DNA of 64,000 nucleotides from JACPFN01 sp964406135 (GCA_964406135.1 CAYOQO010000003.1:30259-94258); one strand, 5' to 3'; positions 17,094 to 26,423 are shown, counted from the stretch's first letter. The notes: generated by a model from the letters alone, not told the origin. Numbers and translations are program-made.

Positions 17094-18076
17094 ACTTGTA
17101 CCGGAGCTTGTTGTTCATCCATATCTTCTGACATTTCTTGCAACGCTTGTTGTTTTTTCATTGCTTTATCTTCAAAATATTTTGAATGCTCAACCACGTT
17201 TAATTCTGATTTTAATTTTTCCAGAACTGACTCAAGTTGTTGACCTTTGCGTTCATCTGAAAGCATTTTTCTCAATCCTTGTTGAATTTCTGGATTTTGC
17301 AAATCACGATACACAGTTTCAGTTTTTCCTGTCGCAAGCACAACCCAGTATGCACCATCACCAACTTTAATCATTTTGACTGATGGAAATTTTTTCATTT
17401 CAAGCACCGTATTTTTAATTGCATCTGCAAATGGAGCTTTTTCGTTAATTAATGCAGTACCTGGAGTTTGTTTGCTTTCGCTTGCCATAGTTTTGAATGC
17501 TGCTGCTTTTTTAACATCTTTAACTTTTGCTAAAAATTGTTCTGCTTTATTTTTGTCTTCAAAGCGCACAAATGAAATGTCAACGCCACCAGGAGTTGCA
17601 GTAAGTCCTGGAATCATATCTTTTTTCTCATGATAATATTGTGCAACGTCACTATCACTAACTTCAACTGGATGCGCATCATCAAAATGTTTCATGTAAA
17701 GTTGTGAATCCATTGCATCATGCAACTGCTTGCGATGTTTTTGGAACTCTTCAGTTTTATCAATGCCATTTTCTTTTGCCCAAGCTTCCATTAATTTTGC
17801 AGTGGTCATTCCACGAAATAAAATATCTTTTTCTGCATTTGGCATCATTTGAATCAACATATCAATTTGAGCATTTGCTTTGCGCGCCATGTCCAACTGT
17901 TCTTCATATTCTTGAGCCGTCAAAACTGGCTTACCATTAATTTCTAAGAGCACATCAGAACCTGAACATGATCCTGATTTTTCTGATTTTGACATCCAAT
18001 CACAACCAGCAAATATTAATAATCCGAAAACAGAAAACACCAAAGAGTAGGTGCGAAAAGTGTTGAAAGATTTCAT
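17090..18076 (-). CDS. Lipoprotein with SurA/PrsA-like chaperone and rotamase regions
   Basis: A 328-residue predicted lipoprotein: the leader ends LLIFAGC, a lipobox with C25 as lipidation site, followed by DW. A Asp after the cysteine favours inner-membrane retention in enterobacteria, but that rule may not hold here. An EINGKPVLTAQEYEEQL segment is the typical opening of SurA/PpiD N-domains, then helices, then VSDSDVAQYYHEKKD and a rotamase-like region with VDISFVRF and GDGAYWVVLA. The C-terminus is a charged coiled helix. I infer a periplasmic peptidyl-prolyl isomerase or chaperone paired with the next gene by an ATGA overlap. Confidence 0.7.
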   Translation of the reverse strand: MKSFNTFRTYSLVFSVFGLLIFAGCDWMSKSEKSGSCSGSDVLLEINGKPVLTAQEYEEQLDMARKANAQIDMLIQMMPNAEKDILFRGMTTAKLMEAWAKENGIDKTEEFQKHRKQLHDAMDSQLYMKHFDDAHPVEVSDSDVAQYYHEKKDMIPGLTATPGGVDISFVRFEDKNKAEQFLAKVKDVKKAAAFKTMASESKQTPGTALINEKAPFADAIKNTVLEMKKFPSVKMIKVGDGAYWVVLATGKTETVYRDLQNPEIQQGLRKMLSDERKGQQLESVLEKLKSELNVVEHSKYFEDKAMKKQQALQEMSEDMDEQQAPVQV

Positions 18077-18184
18077 AAATTGTTCCTTTAAAACTGTTGA
18101 AACGATGTAAGATTACTACCATGTGCAAGATAACAAAAGCACACAAAAATGCAACGCGCGAATGCAAAAATTGCCGCTCGATAT

Positions 18185-18210
18185 CTCGGACTTGATCAGG
18201 GATCCAGACA
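18185..18210. repeat. Short palindromic repeat, copy 3 (intergenic)
   Basis: CTCGGACTTGATCAGGGATC and the following CAGAC match the same element type; read on the minus strand it would encode WIPDQVRDI. It sits between the lipoprotein gene and the pentapeptide-repeat gene, outside any supported gene. The rest of 18077-18220 shows nothing else clear. Confidence 0.6.
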
Positions 18211-18220
18211 TTAAAACATT

Positions 18221-18754
18221 TCAACCCTGTGACGCACACCGCATATAAAAAACTTTACCTTTTTTGCTCGTCCATATTGATCCCGTAGGCTTTGTTCCAT
18301 CAGGCATAGTGGCCCCACAAAACAATGCTAGCTCACAGTTAATTGCACCATCAAGTTTTGCACCAGTCAAATCTGCGTTTGCAAAATTTGCATAAGCAAC
18401 ATCTGCACCATAAAAATTTGCATTTGATAAATTTGCACCTTCAAAACTTGTTGACACTAATGTTGCATTAAAAAAATCTGCATTTGATAAATCACAAATT
18501 TTATTTGCAATTTCAATTAAATTTGGCTTTGGGTTTGTTGCTGCTGGAACTTTTGAAAACATGGCACCTGAAAACTGCGCACTATTGAACTTTAAACCTT
18601 TAAGCAGATCTCCTGTTCCACGAAAATCACATCGTGAACAATTAATAAATTTTTTATTTTTTATCATTGTTTTTAAAATTTTTACATGTTGCGGATTATA
18701 TGCTCCAAGTACTACAAAATAGGTACATAATAAAATTTTAATTATTTGTTTCAT
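18221..18754 (-). CDS. Exported pentapeptide-repeat protein
   Basis: A 177-residue protein with an N-terminal hydrophobic leader (MKQIIKILLCTYFVVLGAY). Residues about 40-150 contain pentapeptide repeats of the A(D/N)LxX type: CDLSNADFFNATL, then a run with ANLSNANFYGADVAYANFAN and ADLTGAKLDGA. These fold as a right-handed quadrilateral beta-helix. Cysteines at both ends may form disulfides after export. The binding partner is unknown. The ATG at 18754 is chosen because GAAGAA lies seven bases upstream; a TTG at 18769 is the alternative. It follows the membrane-protein gene by 15 bp. Confidence 0.7.
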   Translation of the reverse strand: MKQIIKILLCTYFVVLGAYNPQHVKILKTMIKNKKFINCSRCDFRGTGDLLKGLKFNSAQFSGAMFSKVPAATNPKPNLIEIANKICDLSNADFFNATLVSTSFEGANLSNANFYGADVAYANFANADLTGAKLDGAINCELALFCGATMPDGTKPTGSIWTSKKGKVFYMRCASQG

Positions 18755-18769
18755 ACTTATGTTCTTCAA

Positions 18770-19282
18770 TTACAAATTTAAAGGTAATACGCCAAAATTA
18801 TTAATTTTTATTAACACAAAATTATAAACATATCCTGCAATAATTACACACATCATTGCTTTCGAAACTATTTGTTGATTCATTTTTTTATCAAAAAGTT
18901 CATAAGTTTTGCAAAATAATTTCCATCGAATACATAATAAAAAACATACTCCAAACACACTTACGAAAAAAATTCCGTAAGGATTCCAATAAGTTGATAA
19001 TTCTTGAGGTGTTACACCAGGAAATAGAAATCCTAATATTTTCCAATACAACATCACGCTAATTATCACAAAACCAATTTGAGCAATCGTAACTAAAACA
19101 TCGATCAACAATAATTGAAAAGCTAGAGGAACCCAAGGTTTATGCAATAATTTTTTGGCAACCATTATCTCCAAAATAATTGAACCAATCACTATCCAAA
19201 ACATTCTAGTAGAAAATCCAGCAATCACGGCAACCAAAGGCATCATTAACGGTGAAATTAATGAAAAAAAATCAACATTCAT
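18770..19282 (-). CDS. Hypothetical inner-membrane protein (four helices)
   Basis: A 170-residue protein with four hydrophobic helices at roughly residues 12-40, 50-80, 98-118 and 138-158, joined by short basic loops. No family is recognised. Its start has AGAGAG about seven bases upstream. It is followed closely by the pentapeptide-repeat gene, so the pair is probably co-expressed. The 100 bp upstream (19283-19383) are AT-rich and show no clear promoter. Confidence 0.55.
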   Translation of the reverse strand: MNVDFFSLISPLMMPLVAVIAGFSTRMFWIVIGSIILEIMVAKKLLHKPWVPLAFQLLLIDVLVTIAQIGFVIISVMLYWKILGFLFPGVTPQELSTYWNPYGIFFVSVFGVCFLLCIRWKLFCKTYELFDKKMNQQIVSKAMMCVIIAGYVYNFVLIKINNFGVLPLNL

Positions 19283-19383
19283 ACAGACTCTCTTTTTTTA
19301 TACGAAAAAATTAAACTAAAAAATATCCACTAATTTTTGCACCAACGGTTGAAATCATACATTTTTCCTTTTTTTACAAAATT

Positions 19384-19686
19384 TTATTCTAAAAATTTTT
19401 TTTGCATTGCGCGCAGCTTGAGTCGCATTTTATATGCAGCCTCATCTACTATAAGACCAGGCATCAACATTTGAAACCAAATTTCATCTTGCTCCCAATT
19501 TACTCTCGCGTTATCTTCTTCTTCGTAATATCGTAAATATCTATTTAATTTAGAATTCCGCTGCTTTAAACCCCGAGAAACGTATTGAACGGTCCATTTA
19601 GATGGTATATGAAATGTTGTAAAACTTGAACTTGCAAAAAACTTTAAATTCATCAAAATCATGAACACGCTGATTATTTTTTTCAT
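19384..19686 (-). CDS. Small exported hypothetical protein
   Basis: A 100-residue protein with a signal peptide (MKKIISVFMILMNLKFFAS). The mature part is basic and helical with RYLRYYEEEDNARVNWEQDE and a C-terminal KMRLKLRAMQKKF. AAGGATAAGGC directly precedes the ATG. A terminator at 19700-19733 separates it from secA, so it needs its own promoter or read-through. Function is unknown. Confidence 0.5.
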   Translation of the reverse strand: MKKIISVFMILMNLKFFASSSFTTFHIPSKWTVQYVSRGLKQRNSKLNRYLRYYEEEDNARVNWEQDEIWFQMLMPGLIVDEAAYKMRLKLRAMQKKFLE

Positions 19687-19699
19687 GCCTTATCCTTGT

Positions 19700-19733
19700 A
19701 AAAAAATAAAGGAACAATTTTTTGCTCCTTTAT
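19700..19733 (-). terminator. Rho-independent terminator after secA
   Basis: On the minus strand ATAAAGGA pairs with TCCTTTAT around a 12-base loop and is followed by a run of T. It lies 14 bp past the secA stop and would end the fts-secA transcript. Confidence 0.75.
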
Positions 19734-19746
19734 CATAATTATGTGC

Positions 19747-22287
19747 TTAATTTCCACAACATTTTTTAAATTTTTTGCCAGAACCACACGAACATGGTTC
19801 ATTACGGCCAAGTTTGTCTTCTTCGCGACGAGCAGATGCAGATCCTGATTCTGCTTTTGAATTATCACTTGCATTCATTTTCATATCATGAAGTTCACGT
19901 TCTCTGCGCGCAATCAAACGAGATTTATCAAATGCTTCAGGCTTGATATGGAACAAGTGACGCACAATATCTGCACGAATCTGTTTCATCATTTCTTCAA
20001 ACATTTCAAATGCTTCTTTTTTATATTCGATTAATGGATTTTTTTGACCCCAACCCCGAAGACCAATACCTTCTTTAAGGTGATCAATGTTGATCATATG
20101 CTGTTTCCAAGCTTGATCAATAGTTTCAAGCATAATCCATTTTTCAGCTTCTTGAACTTGTTCTGCTCCAACTTCATTTTTAAATGCAATAAATTTTGCA
20201 TTCACAAAATTTGCCAAATCACGTTCAAAGTCAATTGCATTAATTGTTGAAAATTTTGCCTCTTTCAATTCATCCAATGAAATTCCTAAGCCCAACGACG
20301 CAGCTTCCAAAATTTGAGCAACTTGCAGTTGAGAAATCGTATGATCTGGGCAATGAGCCATCACCAAATCTGCAATCGTTGCAAAAATTAAATCCCCGGT
20401 AATTTCTGAAATGTTTTTTGGATCTTTTAAAATATTTTGACGCAACAAATAAATAACTTTGCGATGTTGATTGACCACGTCATCATACTCAATCAAATGT
20501 TTTCGAATTTCAAAATTATGTTTTTCAACTTTTTCTTGAGAATGTTCTATCAATTTTGAAACGGTACGTGATTCAATCTGTTCATCTTCTTTCATGCCAG
20601 CACGCTCCATAGAACGTTTCATCTGGTCTCCAGCAAAAATTCTGATCAAATCATCTTCAAGCGAAATATAAAATCTTGATTCACCTGCATCACCCTGACG
20701 TCCAGAACGACCACGAAGCTGATTATCAATACGGCGGCTTTCATGACGTTCAGTTCCAAGCACATACAAACCACCAGCTGCAAGCGATGTTGGATGCAAT
20801 TTAATGTCAGTTCCACGCCCAGCCATATTGGTTGCAATCGTCACATTGCCAGGTTGTCCTGCAAACGCTACAATTTCTGCTTCACGTGCATGCTGTTTTG
20901 CATTAAGCACTTCATGTGCAATATTTTCTTTTGATAAAACTGCGCTTAATTTTTCTGATTTTTCAACAGCAATGGTACCAATGAGTACCGGCTGTCCTTT
21001 TTTATGTCGCTCTTTAACATCTTCTACGATTGCTTTAAATTTTGCACGCTCAGTTAAAAAGATTAAATCATCTTTATCCATACGAATCATGGCACGATTT
21101 GTTGGAATAGAAACCACATCAAGTTTATAAATTTTTGAAAATTCTTCAGCTTCAGTCATTGCAGTACCTGTCATACCTGCCAATTTGTTGTACATTCTAA
21201 AAAAGTTTTGAAGTGTAATCGATGCCAATGTTTGCGATTCTTGTTCAATTTTAACATTTTCTTTTGCTTCAATTGCTTGATGCAAACCATCACTGTAACG
21301 ACGACCAGATAAAATTCGTCCAGTAAATTCATCAACAATGAGTACCTCACCATCACGAACAACATAATCAACATCAATCTTGAATAAAAAATTTGCACGA
21401 AGCGCTTGAGTTACATGATGCAGCAAATTAATATTTTCAACTGCATATAAATTTTTAACATTTAAAAGATTTTCAATTTTATCATGACCAACTTCAGTCA
21501 ATTGAATGGAACGAGCTTTTTCATCAATTTCAAAATCGATCGTAGGGACTAAATCACGCACAACACTTTGTGCTAATTTATACAAATCTGATGATCGCTC
21601 TGCAGCACCAGAAATAATGAGTGGAGTTCGAGCTTCGTCAATCAAAATTGAGTCACACTCATCAATAATTGCAAAATTTAATTCACGCTGCACATAATCT
21701 TCATATCGAAATTTCATATTATCGCGCAAATAATCAAAGCCTAATTCATTATTCGTTGCATACAACACATCAGCATTGTACTGAGCTTTGCGCTCATGAT
21801 CATTCATGTCGTGCATGAGCACTCCAACGGTCAACCCTAAAAATTCATACATTGGCCGATTCCATTCAGAATCACGACGAGCTAAATAATCATTTACGGT
21901 CACCAAATGTGCACCTTTGCCTGACAATGCATTTAAATAAAGTGCTAATGTTGCTGTTAAAGTTTTTCCTTCACCAGTTTTCATCTCTGCAACTTTTCCT
22001 TGATGAAGCACGATCGCACCCATCAATTGCACATCAAACGGTCGCATACCCAAAGTTCGTTTACATGCTTCACGAGCAACTGCAAAAGCTTGTGGCAAAA
22101 TATCATCCAAAGTTTTACCGCCAACAATTTGCTGTCGAAACTGATTTGATTTTTCTTTCAATTCATCATCTGACAAATTTTGCACTGAAGATTCTAAAAC
22201 ATTAATTTGATCAACAATATGTTGTAATTTTTGTACAGCACGATCATTTGCACTGCCAAATATTTTAGTCAAAATCTGCGTAATCAT
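19747..22287 (-). CDS. secA: Preprotein translocase ATPase SecA
   Basis: An 846-residue motor that pushes unfolded exported proteins through SecYEG. The Walker A region MKTGEGKTLTATL lies near residues 99-111, the DEAD-box segment is DECDSILIDEARTPLIISG near 207, and later helicase motifs include GTDIKL and QLRGRSGRQGD. The protein ends in the zinc-binding SEC-C motif CSCGSGKKFKKCC, which binds SecB or ribosomes in other bacteria. Length is slightly below the E. coli protein. It closes the division operon 29 bp after pgeF, with GAAGGTG upstream of the start. Heavy use of exported proteins in this region agrees with an intact Sec system (see secG). Confidence 0.98.
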   Translation of the reverse strand: MITQILTKIFGSANDRAVQKLQHIVDQINVLESSVQNLSDDELKEKSNQFRQQIVGGKTLDDILPQAFAVAREACKRTLGMRPFDVQLMGAIVLHQGKVAEMKTGEGKTLTATLALYLNALSGKGAHLVTVNDYLARRDSEWNRPMYEFLGLTVGVLMHDMNDHERKAQYNADVLYATNNELGFDYLRDNMKFRYEDYVQRELNFAIIDECDSILIDEARTPLIISGAAERSSDLYKLAQSVVRDLVPTIDFEIDEKARSIQLTEVGHDKIENLLNVKNLYAVENINLLHHVTQALRANFLFKIDVDYVVRDGEVLIVDEFTGRILSGRRYSDGLHQAIEAKENVKIEQESQTLASITLQNFFRMYNKLAGMTGTAMTEAEEFSKIYKLDVVSIPTNRAMIRMDKDDLIFLTERAKFKAIVEDVKERHKKGQPVLIGTIAVEKSEKLSAVLSKENIAHEVLNAKQHAREAEIVAFAGQPGNVTIATNMAGRGTDIKLHPTSLAAGGLYVLGTERHESRRIDNQLRGRSGRQGDAGESRFYISLEDDLIRIFAGDQMKRSMERAGMKEDEQIESRTVSKLIEHSQEKVEKHNFEIRKHLIEYDDVVNQHRKVIYLLRQNILKDPKNISEITGDLIFATIADLVMAHCPDHTISQLQVAQILEAASLGLGISLDELKEAKFSTINAIDFERDLANFVNAKFIAFKNEVGAEQVQEAEKWIMLETIDQAWKQHMINIDHLKEGIGLRGWGQKNPLIEYKKEAFEMFEEMMKQIRADIVRHLFHIKPEAFDKSRLIARRERELHDMKMNASDNSKAESGSASARREEDKLGRNEPCSCGSGKKFKKCCGN

Positions 22288-22316
22288 AATTTTTCACCTT
22301 CAAATATCAATTCAAT

Positions 22317-23069
22317 TTAAAACAATGCTACCATAGTTACCTGTCGATTCGCAGATTCTTTTTCTTTGCGAAATGAACAAAAGCCTGCATTACATATAGT
22401 ACAAAGCGCATTATCAGTGTATATATTCTCAGAAGGTATGCCAATTTTTTTCAAAAGTTGCTGCAAAAATAAACAATTGTCAAAATAATATTTTAAATTT
22501 CGATTTAAAAATGGAAGTTTTTCTTCAAAATATTTTTTTTCAAAATCCTGCACAAACTGCTGTGAAACTTCGTAACAACACAATCGTGCACTTGGCCCAA
22601 AACTGCATTGTAAATTTTTTATCTCAGTTCCATAATTTTGCTGCATTGCTTGCACAGCCTTTTGCAGCACTCCCAGATAAGAACCTTTCCACCCGGCATG
22701 TACTAATCCAACAACATGCAACACAGGATCATACAAAACCAATGGAACACAATCTGCAGTCAACACCACTAACCCAATATTTTTTTGATCAGTTATTAAA
22801 AAATCACCTTGATGATTGAACCAACTAACATTTTTTTTCATGCCTTGATCCTCAAATTGAACAGAAAAAGCAGAAAAAAAATCTTTCGTAACAGTAACTC
22901 CTAAATTGCCATGAACTTGATCAAGCGCAATAAATTTTTGTAATCCAAAATCTTGTACTAAGTTTTGCAATTCAAAAGAAAATCGTGACTCTTTAATATC
23001 TGACAAAAATAGAGAAGTTTCTTTATTTCCAAAAAATATTAAGCGCGAGTCACGACTGTCTTTATTCAT
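22317..23069 (-). CDS. pgeF: Peptidoglycan editing factor PgeF / YfiH-type multicopper-oxidase-like protein
   Basis: A 250-residue protein of the YfiH/DUF152 family. Diagnostic motifs are DQVHGN near residue 48, LTADCVPLVLYD near 103-114, VGLVHAGWKGS near 120-130 and NALCTICN near 224. The His/Cys set of the zinc site is present. Family members have been described as purine nucleoside phosphorylases or adenosine deaminases and, in E. coli, as editors that keep L-Ser out of muropeptides. The gene sits directly after ftsZ, the neighbourhood seen in many bacteria, which supports a wall-linked role. A clear ribosome site is lacking. Confidence 0.9.
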   Translation of the reverse strand: MNKDSRDSRLIFFGNKETSLFLSDIKESRFSFELQNLVQDFGLQKFIALDQVHGNLGVTVTKDFFSAFSVQFEDQGMKKNVSWFNHQGDFLITDQKNIGLVVLTADCVPLVLYDPVLHVVGLVHAGWKGSYLGVLQKAVQAMQQNYGTEIKNLQCSFGPSARLCCYEVSQQFVQDFEKKYFEEKLPFLNRNLKYYFDNCLFLQQLLKKIGIPSENIYTDNALCTICNAGFCSFRKEKESANRQVTMVALF

Positions 23070-23082
23070 GTTGAACTTTTAA

Positions 23083-24261
23083 TTACTCAATTGTTTGATC
23101 TGAAAATTCTTGTTTGCGCAAATACGCTGGCACATCAAGTGAATCTGATGCATGCATTTCTGCCTGTTCTGTCATTATTTTAGCTAATTGTGGCTCTTCT
23201 GCATAGAATCTTTTTTCTTCAACCTTTGATTGCACAATTGGTTGAGCAACCGATGCAACAACTTTTTCAGGTTGAACAATTGAAGCAGCTGGTGCAAATC
23301 CTGTTGCTACCACAGACACAATAATTTCATCTTCAAGCGTTGGATCAATTACTGAACCGACAATCACATGCGCACTTGCATTTGATGCATCATAAATCAC
23401 ATTTGCAGCATCATTAATTTCATGCAACGATAAATCTGTACCGCCACAAACGTTTAATAACACGCCACGCGCACTTTTAATATCCATATTTTCTAAAAGC
23501 TCTGATGAAATTGCTTTTTTTGCAGCTTCAATTGCACGATTTTGTCCATGAGCACTACCCGTACCCATCATTGCAAGCCCCATACCTTTCATGATCGTAC
23601 GTAAATCTGCAAAATCAACATTGATATGACCTGATCTTGAAATGATTGATGAGATACTTTTGACTGAATGAATCAAAAGTTTATTAATCATTTCAAATGC
23701 CGCAATCATTGATACTGAACGATCCACAAGGCCTAAAAGTTTTTCGTTTGGAACCACAATTAATGTATCAACTTCTTTTTTTAAGGTTTCAAGTGACTGC
23801 TCAGCCACCATCATGCGACGCTTACCTTCAAAGCTGAACGGTTTTGTCACAATCGCAATGCTTAAAATGCCACGATCTTTTAATGCTTTTGCCACAACTG
23901 GTGCGCCACCAGAACCTGTTCCGCCACCCATACCTGCAACAATAACCACGATATCTGCGTCACCAATTTGTTCCATTATACGATCTAAATCTTCTTCAGT
24001 TGCTCGACGGCCAACTTCAGGATTTGCACCACAACCAAGACCTTTGGTTGTTTTTACACCAAGCTGAATTTTATTCATTGCTTTTGACTGACGAAGCGAT
24101 TGCACATCAGAATTTGCAACCACAAAACTGACTCCATCAACATCCAAGAATTCGATCATGCTGTTGACCGTATTACAACCAGCACCACCGATACCCAAAA
24201 TTTTAATTTTTACGGTTGAAGAATCTTGCACTTGTTCATTTAAGTTATCAAAGTCGATCAT
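23083..24261 (-). CDS. ftsZ: Cell division protein FtsZ
   Basis: A 392-residue tubulin-like GTPase that forms the division ring. The nucleotide loops are clear: GIGGAGCNTVNSMI (residues about 23-36) and the signature GGGTGSGGAPVVAK (about 112-125). A variable linker of about 60 residues ends in DVPAYLRKQ, the conserved C-terminal peptide that binds FtsA. So the FtsA-FtsZ link appears intact. It lies 10 bp after ftsA with an AAGGAGT site. Presence of FtsZ argues against a chlamydia-like FtsZ-free division. Confidence 0.98.
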   Translation of the reverse strand: MIDFDNLNEQVQDSSTVKIKILGIGGAGCNTVNSMIEFLDVDGVSFVVANSDVQSLRQSKAMNKIQLGVKTTKGLGCGANPEVGRRATEEDLDRIMEQIGDADIVVIVAGMGGGTGSGGAPVVAKALKDRGILSIAIVTKPFSFEGKRRMMVAEQSLETLKKEVDTLIVVPNEKLLGLVDRSVSMIAAFEMINKLLIHSVKSISSIISRSGHINVDFADLRTIMKGMGLAMMGTGSAHGQNRAIEAAKKAISSELLENMDIKSARGVLLNVCGGTDLSLHEINDAANVIYDASNASAHVIVGSVIDPTLEDEIIVSVVATGFAPAASIVQPEKVVASVAQPIVQSKVEEKRFYAEEPQLAKIMTEQAEMHASDSLDVPAYLRKQEFSDQTIE

Positions 24262-24271
24262 TGATCACTCC

Positions 24272-25504
24272 TTAAAAGAATTTGTCTACCCAGGATCTCA
24301 TTTTTACTAAGATCTTTTGGACCATTGGGCCTTCCATTTGATCCATGCCCTCATACTTATCTTTTCGAAGTGCATATTTCAAGAGTCCGTAACCAGTTGC
24401 ATGAACAGGGCTACACAGAGCGGAAGCAAATGAACAATCAACGCGAGGTTTTCCAATTCGAACTGGCATTTTCAAAACTTTATTTGCAAGTTCATCCATT
24501 CCTGCAAGCAATGCTCCACCGCCAGTGAGTACCAATCCTGCTGTCATCATGGGAGAAAGTGATGAACGTTTAATCTCTTCATGAAGCATTGAAAAAAGTT
24601 CAAGAGCTCGAGCTTGTAAAATATATCCTGCTTGTTGTTTGCTCACGTTGTGCGTTGCTCCACCCTGAACCGATTCTACTGAAAATTCTTGATCATGTTC
24701 TGATGAAATAATTCCGACAAATCCATGCTCACGTTTAAAACGTTCAGCATCTTGAATCGTAGCTCGAAGACCCACTGCTAAATCTTTGGTAAAATAGTTT
24801 CCAGCAATTGGAAAAACTTTCGTGTAACGAATACTGCCTTGTTGATACACTGCAAAATCAGAAGTTCCTCCACCAATATCGAGCACTCCCACGCCAAGAG
24901 CACGCTCATCAAAACTAAGCACGCCATCAGCTGATGCTAATTGCTCAAGCACAATATCTTTAACTGCAACACCTGCAAGTTCACAACATTTCACCAAATT
25001 TTGAATTGAAGCAACAGCTCCGGTAATCACATGCACAATTGCTTCAAGCCGAATACCATGAAGTCCGAGCGGATTTGCAACACGATCTTTACCATCAACC
25101 ATAAAATATTGCGCAAGCGCATGCAAAACTTTTTGACCTTCTTCGATAGGTACTGCTTGTGCAACTGCAAGCACTGCTTGAATATCTGCTTGAGTTACTT
25201 GCAATTTTTTAATAGGTACTGCGCCATGTGTGTTAAATGAACTGATATGACTTCCCGAAATTCCAATGTATGCTTGTGTTGCACTGCAACCTGCCATCAA
25301 CTCTGCTTCTTTAACTGCTTGACGAATTGATTGAACTGTGCGCGCAATATCAACCACCACCCCTTTATCCAAACCATCTGATGGCGATTTTCCAATTCCT
25401 AAAATTTCAACCGAATCATCACTTAATTTTTGAGCAATGAGTACTGAAATTTTTGTTGTTCCAACATCGACTGCGGTAATAATTGAATGAAACACTTTTG
25501 ACAT
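24272..25504 (-). CDS. ftsA: Cell division protein FtsA
   Basis: A 410-residue actin-like protein that anchors FtsZ to the membrane. It opens AVDVGTTKISVLIA (phosphate 1), has VLDIGGGTSDFAVY (phosphate 2) near 204-217 and LTGGGALLAGM near 337-347. The last 16 residues (VQKILVKMRSWVDKFF) form the amphipathic membrane-targeting helix. The ribosome site is a strong GGGGGGAAG just upstream. It lies between ftsQ and ftsZ, the standard order. Confidence 0.97.
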   Translation of the reverse strand: MSKVFHSIITAVDVGTTKISVLIAQKLSDDSVEILGIGKSPSDGLDKGVVVDIARTVQSIRQAVKEAELMAGCSATQAYIGISGSHISSFNTHGAVPIKKLQVTQADIQAVLAVAQAVPIEEGQKVLHALAQYFMVDGKDRVANPLGLHGIRLEAIVHVITGAVASIQNLVKCCELAGVAVKDIVLEQLASADGVLSFDERALGVGVLDIGGGTSDFAVYQQGSIRYTKVFPIAGNYFTKDLAVGLRATIQDAERFKREHGFVGIISSEHDQEFSVESVQGGATHNVSKQQAGYILQARALELFSMLHEEIKRSSLSPMMTAGLVLTGGGALLAGMDELANKVLKMPVRIGKPRVDCSFASALCSPVHATGYGLLKYALRKDKYEGMDQMEGPMVQKILVKMRSWVDKFF

Positions 25505-25516
25505 GACTCTTCCCCC

Positions 25517-26206
25517 CTATCGAACAATAATTTGATTTTTAAATCTTACATCGTATACCACACGCTTTTTTTTAGTTTTTGATTTTGCAGCTGTTGCTTG
25601 AGCAATTTTTTGACAAAATTCTAAATCTTGCAACGTTGGAATCACTTCAATCGTTGCTTGCAAAATACAATCTTTGCCATCTTTTGGTTGCAACATAATG
25701 TTGTCTTGATCCAACCACTCAATCAAAAACTCCTGCTTAAATTTTTCTGAAAGCGCTGTTACAAACATAATGATTTTTTCTAAATTATTTTCATTTTTAC
25801 AAGAAACCTGAACCAAACTTTGAACAATTTCTGATGAAAAGTTATTTTTAGCAGTTTTTGTTCCATTACCACAAACGACAAATTCATCATTCAGTAAAAA
25901 AACAGGATCACAAGCATCCACATAAAAACATATTTTATCAGACTGACAAATTTGCACTTTCATTGATAAAATTTCTGGAAACAGCTTTGTTGCTTGATCC
26001 ATAACCTCTTGGGGATTTTTTGAAACAGAATAAGCTGAAGCAATTGAGCTTTCTATGTTTTTTTTAAAATCTGTTGAAAGATCTTGATCAATAAAAAAAA
26101 CTGATTTTTCAGGAAGTACCACGGTCATGCTGGTTTTAGATTTTGTCCAAATCCAAAAACCAACAATGGCTATGCAAAAAATTGCAAGCACGAATGCTTT
26201 TTTCAT
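25517..26206 (-). CDS. ftsQ: FtsQ/DivIB-like cell division protein
   Basis: A 229-residue bitopic membrane protein: a short basic N-terminus, one membrane helix (about residues 4-20), then an extracytoplasmic part. The sequence is divergent and lacks an obvious POTRA, but the C-terminus YDVRFKNQIIVR matches the end of FtsQ proteins, where this strand pairs with FtsB, and the gene lies directly before ftsA-ftsZ. The ATG at 26206 is chosen because GGGGGAT lies seven bases upstream; upstream in-frame codons add a 13-residue tail. Identification rests on position and the C-terminal strand. Confidence 0.75.
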   Translation of the reverse strand: MKKAFVLAIFCIAIVGFWIWTKSKTSMTVVLPEKSVFFIDQDLSTDFKKNIESSIASAYSVSKNPQEVMDQATKLFPEILSMKVQICQSDKICFYVDACDPVFLLNDEFVVCGNGTKTAKNNFSSEIVQSLVQVSCKNENNLEKIIMFVTALSEKFKQEFLIEWLDQDNIMLQPKDGKDCILQATIEVIPTLQDLEFCQKIAQATAAKSKTKKKRVVYDVRFKNQIIVR

Positions 26207-26259
26207 TTTGATCCCCCTTAACCCCAAAACAGAACTTAAAATCATTCCTGTTTACTTTG

Positions 26260-26289
26260 GTTGTAGTCTTTTTGCATAAACAAAGTCAA
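26260..26289 (-). promoter_or_regulatory. Possible promoter of the ftsQAZ-pgeF-secA operon, overlapped by an inverted repeat
   Basis: On the minus strand TTGACT (26284-26289) and TACAAC (26260-26265) are 18 bp apart. A perfect 8-bp inverted repeat, GTAGTCTT at 26263-26270 and AAGACTAC at 26288-26295, spans both elements and could be an operator or a hairpin. Confidence 0.4.
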
Positions 26290-26336
26290 GACTACGATTA
26301 AAAAGTCAGCATTATTTAGAATTAAAATTTCATCTT

Positions 26337-26373
26337 AAAAAAAAATCCAAGATCAAAAAATCTTGGATTTTTT
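26337..26373 (-). terminator. Rho-independent terminator
   Basis: AAAAATCCAAGAT pairs with ATCTTGGATTTTT around CAAAAA, with A and T tracts on both sides, so it can work in either direction. It lies 50 bp past the end of the 26424-27194 gene and isolates it from the division operon. Confidence 0.85.
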
Positions 26374-26423
26374 AAGAAAATAACTTACTGATAAAATTTA
26401 CGACTGCTCTGACATTCGCGAAA

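Noticed and set aside
18000..18239. A 79-codon minus-strand frame between the lipoprotein and the pentapeptide-repeat gene
   Set aside because: It overlaps the lipoprotein N-terminus in another frame and its middle is the translation of a palindromic repeat (WIPDQVRDI); no ribosome site or family support.
19683..19874. A 63-codon minus-strand frame at the end of secA
   Set aside because: It is a shadow of the SecA SEC-C coding region and runs across the terminator.
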